Part shown: positions 33,435-42,023 of the stretch, piece by piece | How positions within the stretch are numbered: position 1 is the first letter of the stretch | Layout: every line of letters starts with the position of its first letter | NCBI RefSeq assembly: GCF_900142465.1 | Contig: NZ_FRAX01000014.1 | Location: 47,249-111,248 of the forward strand | Direction of reading: 5' to 3' | DNA length: 64,000 bases | Source of the DNA: Fibrobacter sp. UWH6 | GTDB taxonomy: Bacteria > Fibrobacterota > Fibrobacteria > Fibrobacterales > Fibrobacteraceae | Position numbers and translations under genes: made by a program | The notes under the pieces: model-generated | Databases searched by the model: none | Told to the model about the DNA's origin: nothing | The model's input: the letters and a program-made list of their open reading frames with translations, nothing else

Positions 33435-33803
33435 CTAGCGTATGGATTCCTTGAGGGCGGCCAATGCCTTTGCCAACTGCGGGTCCATGGAGTCGGGAGA
33501 ATTTTCCTGGCGGAGTTGTCTTGCCTTTTCCAGGGCGGCAGACGTGGGGTTGTTCATGATGACTCGGGCGACTTTTGTGGCCTTTGGTACAAGAGGCTGC
33601 TTTAGAGGTTCCAATAGCGGTTCTAGACCGTTGACCTTGATTTCGTACAGCAGTCCCAGTAATTCTCCCAGGTGACCGTTTGGGAAACCTTTGGAATGGT
33701 ACCACACTACATAGGGTTCGGGTAAGTCGATAAGCCTTACGCCTTGATAGCGGCCAAACGGCATGGTGGTGTTGGCAAGTTCTAGGAGTACTTCGGGATT
33801 CAC
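33435..33803 (-). CDS. DUF3820 family protein
   Basis: A 122-residue protein. The first half (TMPFGRYQGVRLIDLPEPYV, then VWYHSKGFPNGHLGELLGLLY, EIKVNGLEPLL) is the DUF3820 pattern, a putative quorum-sensing or DNA-associated family of unknown role. The second half is Lys/Ala-rich and looks flexible (ALEKARQLRQENSPDSMDPQ). There is a single domain. It is divergent from the oxidoreductase gene and 58 bp upstream of ybaK in the same direction. Confidence 0.8.
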   Translation of the reverse strand: MNPEVLLELANTTMPFGRYQGVRLIDLPEPYVVWYHSKGFPNGHLGELLGLLYEIKVNGLEPLLEPLKQPLVPKATKVARVIMNNPTSAALEKARQLRQENSPDSMDPQLAKALAALKESIR

Positions 33804-33875
33804 GCCGAAAAAATACTATAAGATGACTTAATTGAAAGTCGCCAAAACGACAAAGTTGTTAAATATGGTTTGATT

Positions 33876-34778
33876 ATGAATGAGCGCACCGCCATATTGA
33901 TTGGTTGCGGCACGATGGGCAAGCGTCATCGTTCCCGCTTCGAAGAAAACGGAGTCCGTTTTACGGAAACTCTGGATATGGATGCTGCTGAAATCTTGAA
34001 GCAGGAAAAGTGGACCCGCCCGGATTTTGCGGTGGTGGCGTCCCCTGCGTCGACCCATTACGAATATGCCAGGTTCTTTCTGGAACGTCGGATCCCCGTG
34101 CTGGTAGAAAAACCGTTGGCTGTTTCTGCTGACCAGGCCCGAGAACTCGTGAAGTTGGCCCAAGAGAACGAGACTCTTCTTTTTGTGGCCCAGTCCGAGT
34201 GCTATAACCCTATTTTCCTGAACTTCCGTAAGCACCTGCTGGTGGACCTGAAAAAGGCCGCTTCTGGACCTGCTCCTCTGAAGGTCAAGCTGGAATTCCG
34301 TCGCGAACATGGTTACAGCCCCCGGTGTCGTGATGTGGATGTGGCGTTGGACCTGCTGGTTCATGACGTCAGCCTGTTCCTGAATCTGTTTGACGCTAGA
34401 GACGTGGTGATGGTCGATGACGGCCGTGGATGCGCCTGTGGTGACCGCATCCGTATGAGCCTCAAGGTGGTGTCTGGTGAGTTTGCCGGCGTTGAGGCGG
34501 AGTTTATGGCCGACCGCGATAGTGAACATGATGCCCGGACCATTTCTGCTGAATTTGGTCGTAATGGGGACGATCCCGGTTTTGACTATTCTGTGAGCCT
34601 TGTTCATTATACGTCTTCTGGAGATGTGGCCCACATTCCCGATTCGCTGGATAACGAACATCGGTTCTTTTTGAAATTGTTGGCGGGGGCTTGCGGTGAG
34701 TGGGGAAATCGCGCCTTGTTGAATGCCGCCAATGCCGTAATTCTTGCCACTGGAGAGGCTTCGGCGATTAAGGGATGA
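33876..34778 (+). CDS. Gfo/Idh/MocA family oxidoreductase
   Basis: A 300-residue NAD(P)-dependent enzyme. Rossmann opening AILIGCGTMGKRHRSRF (about 5-21). The catalytic-site region is VLVEKPLAVSADQARELVKLA (about 85, with the EKP motif), and FRREHGYSPRC and LDLLVHDVSLFLNLF lie in the C-terminal half. The substrate, often a sugar or sugar acid, is unknown. The frame opens with TTG at 33870, but ATG 33876 gives the usual start. It converges on the GGDEF gene at 34873 through a shared terminator. Confidence 0.87.
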   Translation: MNERTAILIGCGTMGKRHRSRFEENGVRFTETLDMDAAEILKQEKWTRPDFAVVASPASTHYEYARFFLERRIPVLVEKPLAVSADQARELVKLAQENETLLFVAQSECYNPIFLNFRKHLLVDLKKAASGPAPLKVKLEFRREHGYSPRCRDVDVALDLLVHDVSLFLNLFDARDVVMVDDGRGCACGDRIRMSLKVVSGEFAGVEAEFMADRDSEHDARTISAEFGRNGDDPGFDYSVSLVHYTSSGDVAHIPDSLDNEHRFFLKLLAGACGEWGNRALLNAANAVILATGEASAIKG

Positions 34779-34818
34779 ATTATTGGCGTCTTAGATGAAT
34801 TTCGTCTAACTATAAAAA

Positions 34819-34841
34819 AGGCCCCGCCTTGGCGGGGTTTA
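34819..34841. terminator. Bidirectional terminator
   Basis: GCCCCGCC-TT-GGCGGGG stem, with A's on the left and T's on the right, between convergent genes. Confidence 0.75.
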
Positions 34842-34872
34842 AAAGTTTGCATTCCCTATCAGACGTCCACCA

Positions 34873-35982
34873 TTAAATGGCTTGCATCTTGGTAGTGCTC
34901 TTGTGGTTGTACATCATGTGGCTGGCGTCCTTGATCAGATATTCCAGGTCGTCGCCCTTGCCCTGGGAGTAGCCCACCGCTGCAGAAATCTTGATTGAAG
35001 AACCGCTGTTCAGCTGATCCACCTTGACGTTCCACTTTAGAAGGGCCCTGTTGATGTCGCCCTTGGTGGAATTTTCAATAATAAGGATAAAGCGGTCGCC
35101 GCCGTAACGGAATAGGCGCTGTGTGGGAGTCTGCAGAATCTTGATGGAATCAGCGGTCATGGCTACCAGCGTGTCGCCAACGCTTTGCCCGTGGAGATCG
35201 TTGATCCGCTTGAGATCGTTGATGTCCCAGACGATTACGGAAATGCTCTTGAGGGTGGGGTAGAATTCCTTGGTGAGGCGGTCGAAGCAGATTCGGTTGA
35301 AGACGCCTGTCATGAAGTCGATGTCGGTTTTCTGGCCTAAGGCCATTTCGCGCTGGGTGCGGGATTCAATCTGCTTGGAGATGTGGAACAGGACCGGCAG
35401 GAACGAAATCAATATGAACCACTGGGGCACGATGAAGAATACGAACAGGGCGAGGTTGATGGGCATGCCCGGATCATTGGGTCCGAAGGTTCCCGCTACA
35501 ATCTGCTGAATATAATATTCGGTGGTGTTGGCGGTGAACAGCAGCATGTTGCCGTTGCACAGGCCGAAATAGTAGCCGCCATATACGTTGACAATGTGGC
35601 CGATTAAAGTCAGGATGTAGGCGAACCGGATCACCTTCTTGCTGCGGTACTGCACCGATAGGAGAATCGGGAATATGGTAATCAGCAACGCGTGGTAAGT
35701 CAGCATGACAGCGATGAACTGGAAACTGACCGTGGCAAAGAATAGGGCTACGTACTTGGTGCGGCTATCGCCCAAGCCGAGAACGCGGGCCACGCTAAAT
35801 GTGATGGCATTGATAAGGATGCTTCCGAAGAAGCCGATATTCATAATGGACTGCTCCACGATGAATATGCTCAGGAGATTTAGAACCCAGACCACGCCGA
35901 ACAGCGCAGCCGTAAAACCAATGGCCTTCAACGTAAAGGCATTGGCGGTGAGCTCAAACTCCTTAAGGTATTCCTTAGTCAT
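34873..35982 (-). CDS. Membrane GGDEF-domain protein with altered GGDRF motif
   Basis: A 369-residue inner-membrane protein. The first ~205 residues contain about six hydrophobic segments (AIGFTAALFGVVWVLNLLSIF, FIAVMLTYHALLITIFPILL and others). From about 212 comes a GGDEF domain: DFMTGVFNRICFDRL, SVIVWDINDLKRINDLHGQ, VGDTLVAMTADSIK and RLFRYGGDRFILIIE. The active-site motif is GGDRF, so the catalytic Glu is an Arg and cyclase activity is doubtful. It may be a sensor or a c-di-GMP-independent protein. No partner gene is adjacent. Confidence 0.85.
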   Translation of the reverse strand: MTKEYLKEFELTANAFTLKAIGFTAALFGVVWVLNLLSIFIVEQSIMNIGFFGSILINAITFSVARVLGLGDSRTKYVALFFATVSFQFIAVMLTYHALLITIFPILLSVQYRSKKVIRFAYILTLIGHIVNVYGGYYFGLCNGNMLLFTANTTEYYIQQIVAGTFGPNDPGMPINLALFVFFIVPQWFILISFLPVLFHISKQIESRTQREMALGQKTDIDFMTGVFNRICFDRLTKEFYPTLKSISVIVWDINDLKRINDLHGQSVGDTLVAMTADSIKILQTPTQRLFRYGGDRFILIIENSTKGDINRALLKWNVKVDQLNSGSSIKISAAVGYSQGKGDDLEYLIKDASHMMYNHKSTTKMQAI

Positions 35983-36157
35983 ATTTTGAAAATAACAAAA
36001 CTTTTATTGATGTGAATAGAATCACAGCGAAAAATGTAAAAAATGTTAAACCGTTTTGAAATTATGTAATAAGAATAACGTTTTTGGACTATTCCAGTGT
36101 GATATATGTCAAAATGACGATGAGGCAATATGTCCGAAAAGTCCGCGGAGCAAATAC

Positions 36158-36190
36158 GAAAAAAGCCCGCGGCAAAACCGCGGACTTTTT
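36158..36190 (-). terminator. Terminator after glgP
   Basis: CCCGCGG-CAAAA-CCGCGG stem with flanking A and T runs (AAAAAAG / CTTTTTT), active in either direction. Confidence 0.8.
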
Positions 36191-36259
36191 TAGCTTAAAG
36201 CGGAAAGTTTAAAGTGTAAAGAAATATCTTTAACCTTTAAACTTTATCCTCTACGCTAA

Positions 36260-38731
36260 TTACAGCTTGATGCTGCAAGCCTTGGCGTTCCAGATTTCCT
36301 TAGCGTACTGGTCGATGGTACGGTCAGAGCTGAACTTGCCCATGCGAGCCACGTTCAGGATAGCCATTTCTGCCCAGTGCTTCTTGTCCTGGTAAGCTTC
36401 TGCGACCTTCTTCTGCATGTCGACGTAGCTACGGAAGTCTGCGCAGAGCATGTACGGGTCGTGGGTCAGGAGCTTGTCTGCAATGTGCTTGAACAGGTCC
36501 GGACGATCCGGGCTGAAGAAGCCAGAGCCGATCAGGTCGATCACGCGACGGAGATCGTCGTCGGATTCGTAGAAGTCGCGAGGACGGTAGCCCTTAGCGA
36601 GAAGGTCGGTCACTTCTTCAACGGTGAGACCGAAGATGAAGATGTTTTCGTCGCCGACTTCTTCCTTCATTTCGACGTTAGCGCCATCGAGAGTACCGAT
36701 GGTGAGAGCGCCGTTGAGGGCGAACTTCATGTTACCGGTACCAGAAGCTTCGGTACCTGCAGTGGAGATCTGTTCGGACAGGTCTGCTGCCGGGATGATC
36801 TTTTCTGCGAAGGAAACGCGGTAGTTTTCCAGGAAGACCATCTTCAGCTTGCCCTTACATGCCGGATCAGCATCGATGATTGCTGCGACAGCGTTTGCAA
36901 GACGGATGATCTGCTTAGCCATCCAGTAACCCGGAGCGGACTTACCACCGATCATGATGGTACGCGGCATGATTTCCTTGCCGTCCTTGATCTGGATGTA
37001 CAGGTGGATAGCGTGGAGGATGTTCAACAGCTGGCGCTTGTATTCGTGAATACGCTTGACCTGGACGTCGAAGAACATGTTGGTATCCAGCTCGACACCC
37101 TGTGCTTCCTTCAGGTACTTGGCCAGGCGTTCCTTGTTCTGCTTCTTCACGTCCATGAAGGCCTTCTGGAACTTGGCGTCCTTGGCCAGCTTTTCCAGCT
37201 TGCGCAGATCGTCCAGGTCCTTAACCCAGGAGTCACCGATCTTGGAGGTGATGAGGTCAGACATAGCCGGGTTAGCCTTGCGGACCCAGCGGCGAGGAGT
37301 AACGCCGTTAGTCTTGTTGTTGAACTTTTCAGGCCACAGTTCGTAGAAGTCCTTGAACAGGGTGGTCTTGAGAAGGTCGGAGTGCAGAGCGGCCACACCG
37401 TTCACAGCGTAGGAACCTACGATGGAGAGGTATGCCATGCGGATCATCTTGCAGCCACCTTCTTCGATGAGGCTCATGCGGCCGAGACGTGCGTTGTCGC
37501 CGGGCCACTTGAGGGAAACCATGCGCAGGAAGCGGGCGTTGATTTCGAAGATAATCTGGAGATGACGGGGGAGCAGCTTTTCGAAGAGGCTGACGGGCCA
37601 CTTTTCCAGAGCTTCCGGCATCAAGGTGTGGTTGGTGTATGCGAAAGTCTTGGTGACGATTTCCCATGCTTCATCCCATTCCAGGTTTTCTTCGTCCAGG
37701 AGGATGCGCATCATTTCGGCGATGGAGATTGCCGGATGGGTGTCGTTCAGCTGGATAGCCACCTTTTCGGGGAACATCTTCCAGTCGTTGTTGTGGAGCT
37801 TCTTGAAGCGCTTGATGATGTCCTGCAGAGAAGCGGAGCAGAGGAAGTACTGCTGCTTGAGGCGCAGTTCCTTACCGTTCATGGAGGAGTCATTCGGGTA
37901 GAGAACCTTGGAAATGGTTTCGGAAAGTTCCATGTCCTGCACAGCGGCGATGTAGTCACCGTTGTTGAAGTAGGAGAGGCCGAAGTCGTCGGTGGACTTG
38001 GCGCTCCAGAGGCGCAGGTTGTTCACGGTGTTGTTCTTGTAACCCGGAATCGGAGTATCGTAGGGGAGGGCCAGGACGTAGTCCTTGGTTTCCCAACGGT
38101 TGCGGAGCTTGCCCTTTTCGTCCATCCAGCTAACGACGTAGCCGTAGAAAGGAACCTTGATTGCGTTAGCCGGGCGAGCGATTTCCCACGGGTTGGGGAG
38201 ACGCAGCCAGTTATCCGGCTGTTCTTCCTGTTCGCCGTTCACGATCTTCTGGCTGAACATGCCGTATTCATAACGGATGCCCATACCGGTGGCGGGGAGT
38301 TCGAGAGTTGCCATGGAATCCAGGAAGCAAGCGGCGAGACGGCCGAGACCGCCGTTACCGAGACCTGCGTCCACTTCCTGTTCGCGGAGGTCTTCCAGGC
38401 TCATGCCCAGTTCATCGAGAGCTTCGGTCACAGCACCTTCGACGTCCAGGTTCAGAACGGAGTTGCCGAGGGTACGGCCGATCAAAAATTCCAGAGACAG
38501 ATAGTAGACGCGCTTCACGTCCTTTTCGTAGTAGGTTTCCTGGGTCTTGATCCAGCGGTCTACCAGACGGTCACGGACGGCGTATGCCACTGCCAGGAAC
38601 TTTTCGTGGTCGGTAACAGTAACGCTGTTACGGGCCAAGGTGTGATGAATGTGGTCGGTAAAGGCCTTACGGAAGGATTCCGCATCGGTGCCGAGCACGG
38701 GGGCTTCTACTTTCTTAGTTGCTTTTGCCAT
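36260..38731 (-). CDS. glgP: Glycogen/starch/alpha-glucan phosphorylase
   Basis: Releases glucose-1-phosphate from alpha-1,4-glucan. The 823 residues are family-length (GT35). Family features include YYLSLEFLIGRTL (about 70), GLGNGGLGRLAACFLDSMATL (about 120), YEYGMFSQKIVNG, QLNDTHPAISIAEMMRIL, RRWVRKANPAMSD, QVKRIHEYKRQLLNIL, and the pyridoxal-phosphate Lys in EASGTGNMKFALNGALTIG (about 660). Ends with an ordinary C-terminus. The ribosome site is AGGGATG. It is divergent from the SDR-like gene at 38869. A terminator follows. Confidence 0.97.
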   Translation of the reverse strand: MAKATKKVEAPVLGTDAESFRKAFTDHIHHTLARNSVTVTDHEKFLAVAYAVRDRLVDRWIKTQETYYEKDVKRVYYLSLEFLIGRTLGNSVLNLDVEGAVTEALDELGMSLEDLREQEVDAGLGNGGLGRLAACFLDSMATLELPATGMGIRYEYGMFSQKIVNGEQEEQPDNWLRLPNPWEIARPANAIKVPFYGYVVSWMDEKGKLRNRWETKDYVLALPYDTPIPGYKNNTVNNLRLWSAKSTDDFGLSYFNNGDYIAAVQDMELSETISKVLYPNDSSMNGKELRLKQQYFLCSASLQDIIKRFKKLHNNDWKMFPEKVAIQLNDTHPAISIAEMMRILLDEENLEWDEAWEIVTKTFAYTNHTLMPEALEKWPVSLFEKLLPRHLQIIFEINARFLRMVSLKWPGDNARLGRMSLIEEGGCKMIRMAYLSIVGSYAVNGVAALHSDLLKTTLFKDFYELWPEKFNNKTNGVTPRRWVRKANPAMSDLITSKIGDSWVKDLDDLRKLEKLAKDAKFQKAFMDVKKQNKERLAKYLKEAQGVELDTNMFFDVQVKRIHEYKRQLLNILHAIHLYIQIKDGKEIMPRTIMIGGKSAPGYWMAKQIIRLANAVAAIIDADPACKGKLKMVFLENYRVSFAEKIIPAADLSEQISTAGTEASGTGNMKFALNGALTIGTLDGANVEMKEEVGDENIFIFGLTVEEVTDLLAKGYRPRDFYESDDDLRRVIDLIGSGFFSPDRPDLFKHIADKLLTHDPYMLCADFRSYVDMQKKVAEAYQDKKHWAEMAILNVARMGKFSSDRTIDQYAKEIWNAKACSIKL

Positions 38732-38868
38732 AAGACATCCCTATGGGTTTGTGGTTAAAATTTTCTTACATGAAGTTTAGAAAAAAATGGGGATTATATA
38801 AAGGCATAGGGGATTATAAAAGGGTTTTTTGTTGGATAAATCACAACTAGCTTTTTTATTTTATAGCC

Positions 38869-39618
38869 ATGAAAGTTGCAGTTCTTGGATCTACAGGCCT
38901 TATTGGTAAAAATGTGGTCAAACTTCTGTCCCGCCTAGACCAGGTTGTACGGGTTTATTGCCCTGTACGTACGATACCTGGAACAGATGGCGCGCCTGAC
39001 CTTACGTCCATGGGTATTTTACAGGGTGCGTCAAAATTGGATTTTGAGGTGGTGGACTTCGGGAAACTTGCCGCAGACGGTGAAGGAAATAAGAAATTAC
39101 TCGCCGGATTTTTAGGCTGTGAAGCCGTAATCTGCTGTCTGGGGACGACCATCAAACAGGCGGGATCCAAGGCGGAACAGGAACGTATCGATACCCGTTT
39201 GCCCTTGACCTGTGCGGCCATCGCCAAAAGGGCGGGGGTCAAGAACTTCCTTTGCGTTAGTGCCATGGGGGCAGATTCCCATTCCCCCTTCTTCTATAAT
39301 CGACTGAAGGGTATGCTGGAAGACGGTCTGACCATGATGAACTTCGAAACACTGACCCTGGTCCGTCCGTCCTTGCTGTTGGGTAAACACAAGGACCGTC
39401 GAATCGGTGAAGAACTGATGCAGAAACTCTTTGGCAAGAATCCTATGCTGGTGCCCAGCTTCTTTAGACCGGTACACGCCGAGACGGTGGCGGCTCACCT
39501 TGTGACTTCGCTGCTGAAACCGCCCAAGGACCACGTCTGCGTTTCTGACAACGTAAAAGGCAAGCGTATCATCTATAATAGAACGCTTGCCAAGACGAAA
39601 GTGGATCAGTTGTTTTAA
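38869..39618 (+). CDS. NAD(P)-binding SDR-like protein (YbjT/HTATIP2 type)
   Basis: A 249-residue single-domain Rossmann protein. The dinucleotide motif MKVAVLGSTGLIGKNVVKLL opens the chain. AVICCLGTTIKQAGSKAEQE (about 95-114) and FLCVSAMGADSHSPFFYNRLKG with a Tyr/Lys pair (about 140) are features of atypical SDR proteins. LTLVRPSLLLG follows. Substrate unknown. It converges on the pseudopilin gene with seven bases between stops. Confidence 0.85.
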   Translation: MKVAVLGSTGLIGKNVVKLLSRLDQVVRVYCPVRTIPGTDGAPDLTSMGILQGASKLDFEVVDFGKLAADGEGNKKLLAGFLGCEAVICCLGTTIKQAGSKAEQERIDTRLPLTCAAIAKRAGVKNFLCVSAMGADSHSPFFYNRLKGMLEDGLTMMNFETLTLVRPSLLLGKHKDRRIGEELMQKLFGKNPMLVPSFFRPVHAETVAAHLVTSLLKPPKDHVCVSDNVKGKRIIYNRTLAKTKVDQLF

Positions 39619-39625
39619 AATTCTT

Positions 39626-40399
39626 TTAGCTGCAGGATGCGTTGCCGTAGGAGGCTTGGCATTTCTCCTTGGCGTTGTCCCAGGCTTCCTTCAGACGTTC
39701 TTTCTCTTCATTAGAACAGTGGGTGCAAGAAGTGTAGGCTTTACGGGCTGCATCCAATGCTTGTTTGTCGGATGATTGACTGCCTGTATTGGTATTAGTG
39801 TTTGTATTTGTGTTGTTGTCGGTTTTATTGTCGGTTTTGCCGTCTGCACCGTCATCTGTCTTATCGGTGAAGTTGTTATCATCGCTACCGCTAGCAGAAA
39901 TTTGCGTGGCGTTCGCGCAGTCTCCGATTAGAGTGTTGCCGATTTGCCAGTTAGAGGTAAATGCGAGACAGGGCTCATAGCTGAGATTGTAGTTGAAACT
40001 GACAGAATTTTGGCTGGAAGGGGTCATCTCGATAGACCACCAGCTTCGCATACCGCATTCGTTAAGCGCAACCAGGTTGGTGGCTCCCCATCCGATAAGA
40101 CTTGCGCTCAGTCCTTCCCGAGAAATCTTTTCATCGGTAATGGCTCCCTGGCTGTAGCAGAAATTTTCTGTGGAACCGTTCCCGGGGGCGATGTAGCCGA
40201 TAGTTTTCCAGTTGCCTAGGGCTGAGTTTTCTGCCAGGTAGATGTCCTGGAGCTTGACGTAACCAGAGGCGGCTACGGGAACTTCACTTGCCTTGGCCTT
40301 GGCTATGGAGTTGAACAGTTTGGGGGTACCTACGGCTGCAAGAACGCCGAGGATTACGATTACCACCATAACTTCAATAAGAGTGAAACCTTTTTTCAT
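39626..40399 (-). CDS. Type II/IV pilin-like protein with Asn/Thr repeat
   Basis: The start carries a prepilin signal: GFTLIEVMVVIVILGVLAAVG after Lys-Lys, with cleavage expected before Phe. The middle (about 45-165) is a globular pilin-like region with several Cys (NFCYSQ, NECGMR, YEPCLAF, GDCANA). Around 175-200 is a low-complexity run of Asp/Lys/Asn/Thr (TDNKTDNNTNTNTNTNT). The C-terminus is Cys-rich (YTSCTHC, EKCQAS, ASCS). It is unlike a major pilin in its end. Neighbouring pilus genes are absent, so it is an orphan pseudopilin. Confidence 0.8.
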   Translation of the reverse strand: MKKGFTLIEVMVVIVILGVLAAVGTPKLFNSIAKAKASEVPVAASGYVKLQDIYLAENSALGNWKTIGYIAPGNGSTENFCYSQGAITDEKISREGLSASLIGWGATNLVALNECGMRSWWSIEMTPSSQNSVSFNYNLSYEPCLAFTSNWQIGNTLIGDCANATQISASGSDDNNFTDKTDDGADGKTDNKTDNNTNTNTNTNTGSQSSDKQALDAARKAYTSCTHCSNEEKERLKEAWDNAKEKCQASYGNASCS

Positions 40400-40440
40400 A
40401 AAAATCCTTCTTAGTATAATAGATATAACTTAATCCATCA

Positions 40441-40471
40441 AAAAAAAGGTTCCCGCTATTGCGGAAACCTT
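40441..40471 (-). terminator. Terminator after the reductase gene
   Basis: AAGGTTCCCGC / GCGGAAACCTT stem. On the minus strand it is followed by a long run of T's. Confidence 0.75.
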
Positions 40472-40496
40472 AGTCTTTTTGACAATATTCAGGGGT

Positions 40497-41711
40497 TTAG
40501 GCCTTGAATTTGGTAAACTTGTAGAGATATTTGGCTGTCTGGATGGGAGTTTTCAGGAAGGCGGACTTCTTGTAGCCGCTCAAGGCGAAGCCCTGCAGCA
40601 CCTTGTAGAGCCCAACCTGGTCTTCGCGGTTCAGTTCCAGCAGGAATCTGCGGAACTTGTATTCGAAGTCGTGCATCTTGCCAAAGTAGTCGTAGCAGCG
40701 CTTTTCGTAAGTCTTCAGGAACTGCTTGGAAAGATTGTCTTCCTTGAATGCTTCAACCACGGTCTGGGCGCAGAATCGGCCCGCGCGCATTGCTGCCGCA
40801 ATGCCGCCGCCCGTAAGCGGATTGGTATGATGGGCGGCGTCGCCCACCAGGGCGAAGCGGTCCAGGGTATAGTCCTTCAAGACGCTGGAAACGGGAATCA
40901 CGCCGCCGACCACATGGTCAATTTCTGCGCCGGGGAACAGCTTGTGCAGCCATTCCAGGGTTACGTCGTAAATGGTTTCGTTCTTGTGGGGAATCAGGAA
41001 GCCTGCGCCAAACTTGGTCATGTTGGACTTCTGCTTGGGGAAACTCCAGATGTAACCGTCATTGATAAAATCATGGCCCTGCCAGAAGGTCAGGTAGTCG
41101 GGGCGGGTCAGCATACCCTTCACATGGAAGTCGATACCGTTGCAAGTCATGCCCGGCTTCTGGATGCAGTCCAGTCCGACCATGCGGCCGATACGGCTTT
41201 CGACACCGTCGGCGGCGATGACCATCTTGGCCAAAATTTCCTGAGTGGATTCGGCGGTGACAGATCCGTCGCCGTTGCCCTTGCCCAACACGACACGGAC
41301 CCTGCGGTAGCCGTCATTGCCTGCGGATTCAACGTCGCTTACAAATTCAGCGCGGGCGCAGGTAACAACTTCGGCACCGTCGTCGGCTGCAAGTTTGGCC
41401 AGCCACGGGTCAAACTTTTCGCGGTTCAGCATGATGCCAGTAGCCGGCTTGGGCACTTCGATGTTCACGCCGTTGGGGCCGTAGATATAAAGGCCGTTGA
41501 TAATGGTTTCGATGCAGTCTTCGTCGATGGGGCCGTAAGTCTGCAGGTCCTTCATGCTGGTGCTGGCTTCACCGCAGCGTACAGGGTAGCCGATGCGTTC
41601 ACGCTTTTCAAGGAGCAAGGTCTTGAGGCCTGCCTTGGCTACATTGCGGGCGGCTACAGAACCACCGGGGCCTGCGCCAATCACCACTACGTCATACTTG
41701 TTATCAAGCAT
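40497..41711 (-). CDS. Geranylgeranyl-reductase-like FAD oxidoreductase
   Basis: A 404-residue flavoprotein. FAD-binding VVVIGAGPGGSVAARNVAKAG lies at 8-28; YPVRCGEAS (about 42) is the CxxC-like motif site of this family; FALVGDAAHHTNPLTGGGIAAAM (about 285) is the second FAD motif. The body matches the digeranylgeranylglycerophospholipid reductase/GGR family, which saturates isoprenoid double bonds. The 4Fe-4S ferredoxin gene overlaps its start by eight bases and probably supplies electrons. In Bacteria the substrate may be menaquinone or another polyprenoid; here it is unknown. Confidence 0.85.
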   Translation of the reverse strand: MLDNKYDVVVIGAGPGGSVAARNVAKAGLKTLLLEKRERIGYPVRCGEASTSMKDLQTYGPIDEDCIETIINGLYIYGPNGVNIEVPKPATGIMLNREKFDPWLAKLAADDGAEVVTCARAEFVSDVESAGNDGYRRVRVVLGKGNGDGSVTAESTQEILAKMVIAADGVESRIGRMVGLDCIQKPGMTCNGIDFHVKGMLTRPDYLTFWQGHDFINDGYIWSFPKQKSNMTKFGAGFLIPHKNETIYDVTLEWLHKLFPGAEIDHVVGGVIPVSSVLKDYTLDRFALVGDAAHHTNPLTGGGIAAAMRAGRFCAQTVVEAFKEDNLSKQFLKTYEKRCYDYFGKMHDFEYKFRRFLLELNREDQVGLYKVLQGFALSGYKKSAFLKTPIQTAKYLYKFTKFKA

Positions 41712-41895
41712 TGTCCACCTCCATGATCTTGAGGGCTCCTACGGGGCAGGTGTTGGTGCAAAGTCCGCAGCGGACGCACTTTTCGTAATCGATCTGCAAA
41801 TCCAGACCGTACATGTCTAGGGCCATCTTGGAGCATACGCCGACGCAGCCGGCGCACTTCAAACATTTGGACTTGTCGTGGACGAGTTTCTTCAT
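41704..41895 (-). CDS. 2[4Fe-4S] ferredoxin
   Basis: A 63-residue protein with two cluster motifs: CLKCAGCVGVC (about 11-21) and CVRCGLCTNTC (about 40-50), each followed by a Pro or Cys-Ser pattern, so each binds one 4Fe-4S cluster. The frame extends to 42075, but ATG 41895 gives a compact ferredoxin. Its end overlaps the reductase start, so the two form one operon and an electron-transfer pair. Confidence 0.9.
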   Translation of the reverse strand: MKKLVHDKSKCLKCAGCVGVCSKMALDMYGLDLQIDYEKCVRCGLCTNTCPVGALKIMEVDNA

Positions 41896-42023
41896 GAGCT
41901 GTAATATAAAAACTTTAAAGCCGATTTTGTGGGCGAAGTGTTTTTGGCGGTGGCTATCAAATAAAAAGATCGCTTGCCACCGCCTTTTTTGCAAAGCATT
42001 TCTTTCAATGCCGTCCCCGAAAC

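Noticed and set aside
36202..36249. AT-rich inverted repeat after the glgP terminator
   Set aside because: AAAGTTTAAAG / CTTTAAACTTT looks like the dispersed AT repeats but is too simple to call as a feature.
36377..38758. 793-codon plus-strand open frame opposite glgP
   Set aside because: It is a mirror of the biased codons of the real glycogen phosphorylase on the minus strand; the translation is low-complexity and matches no family.
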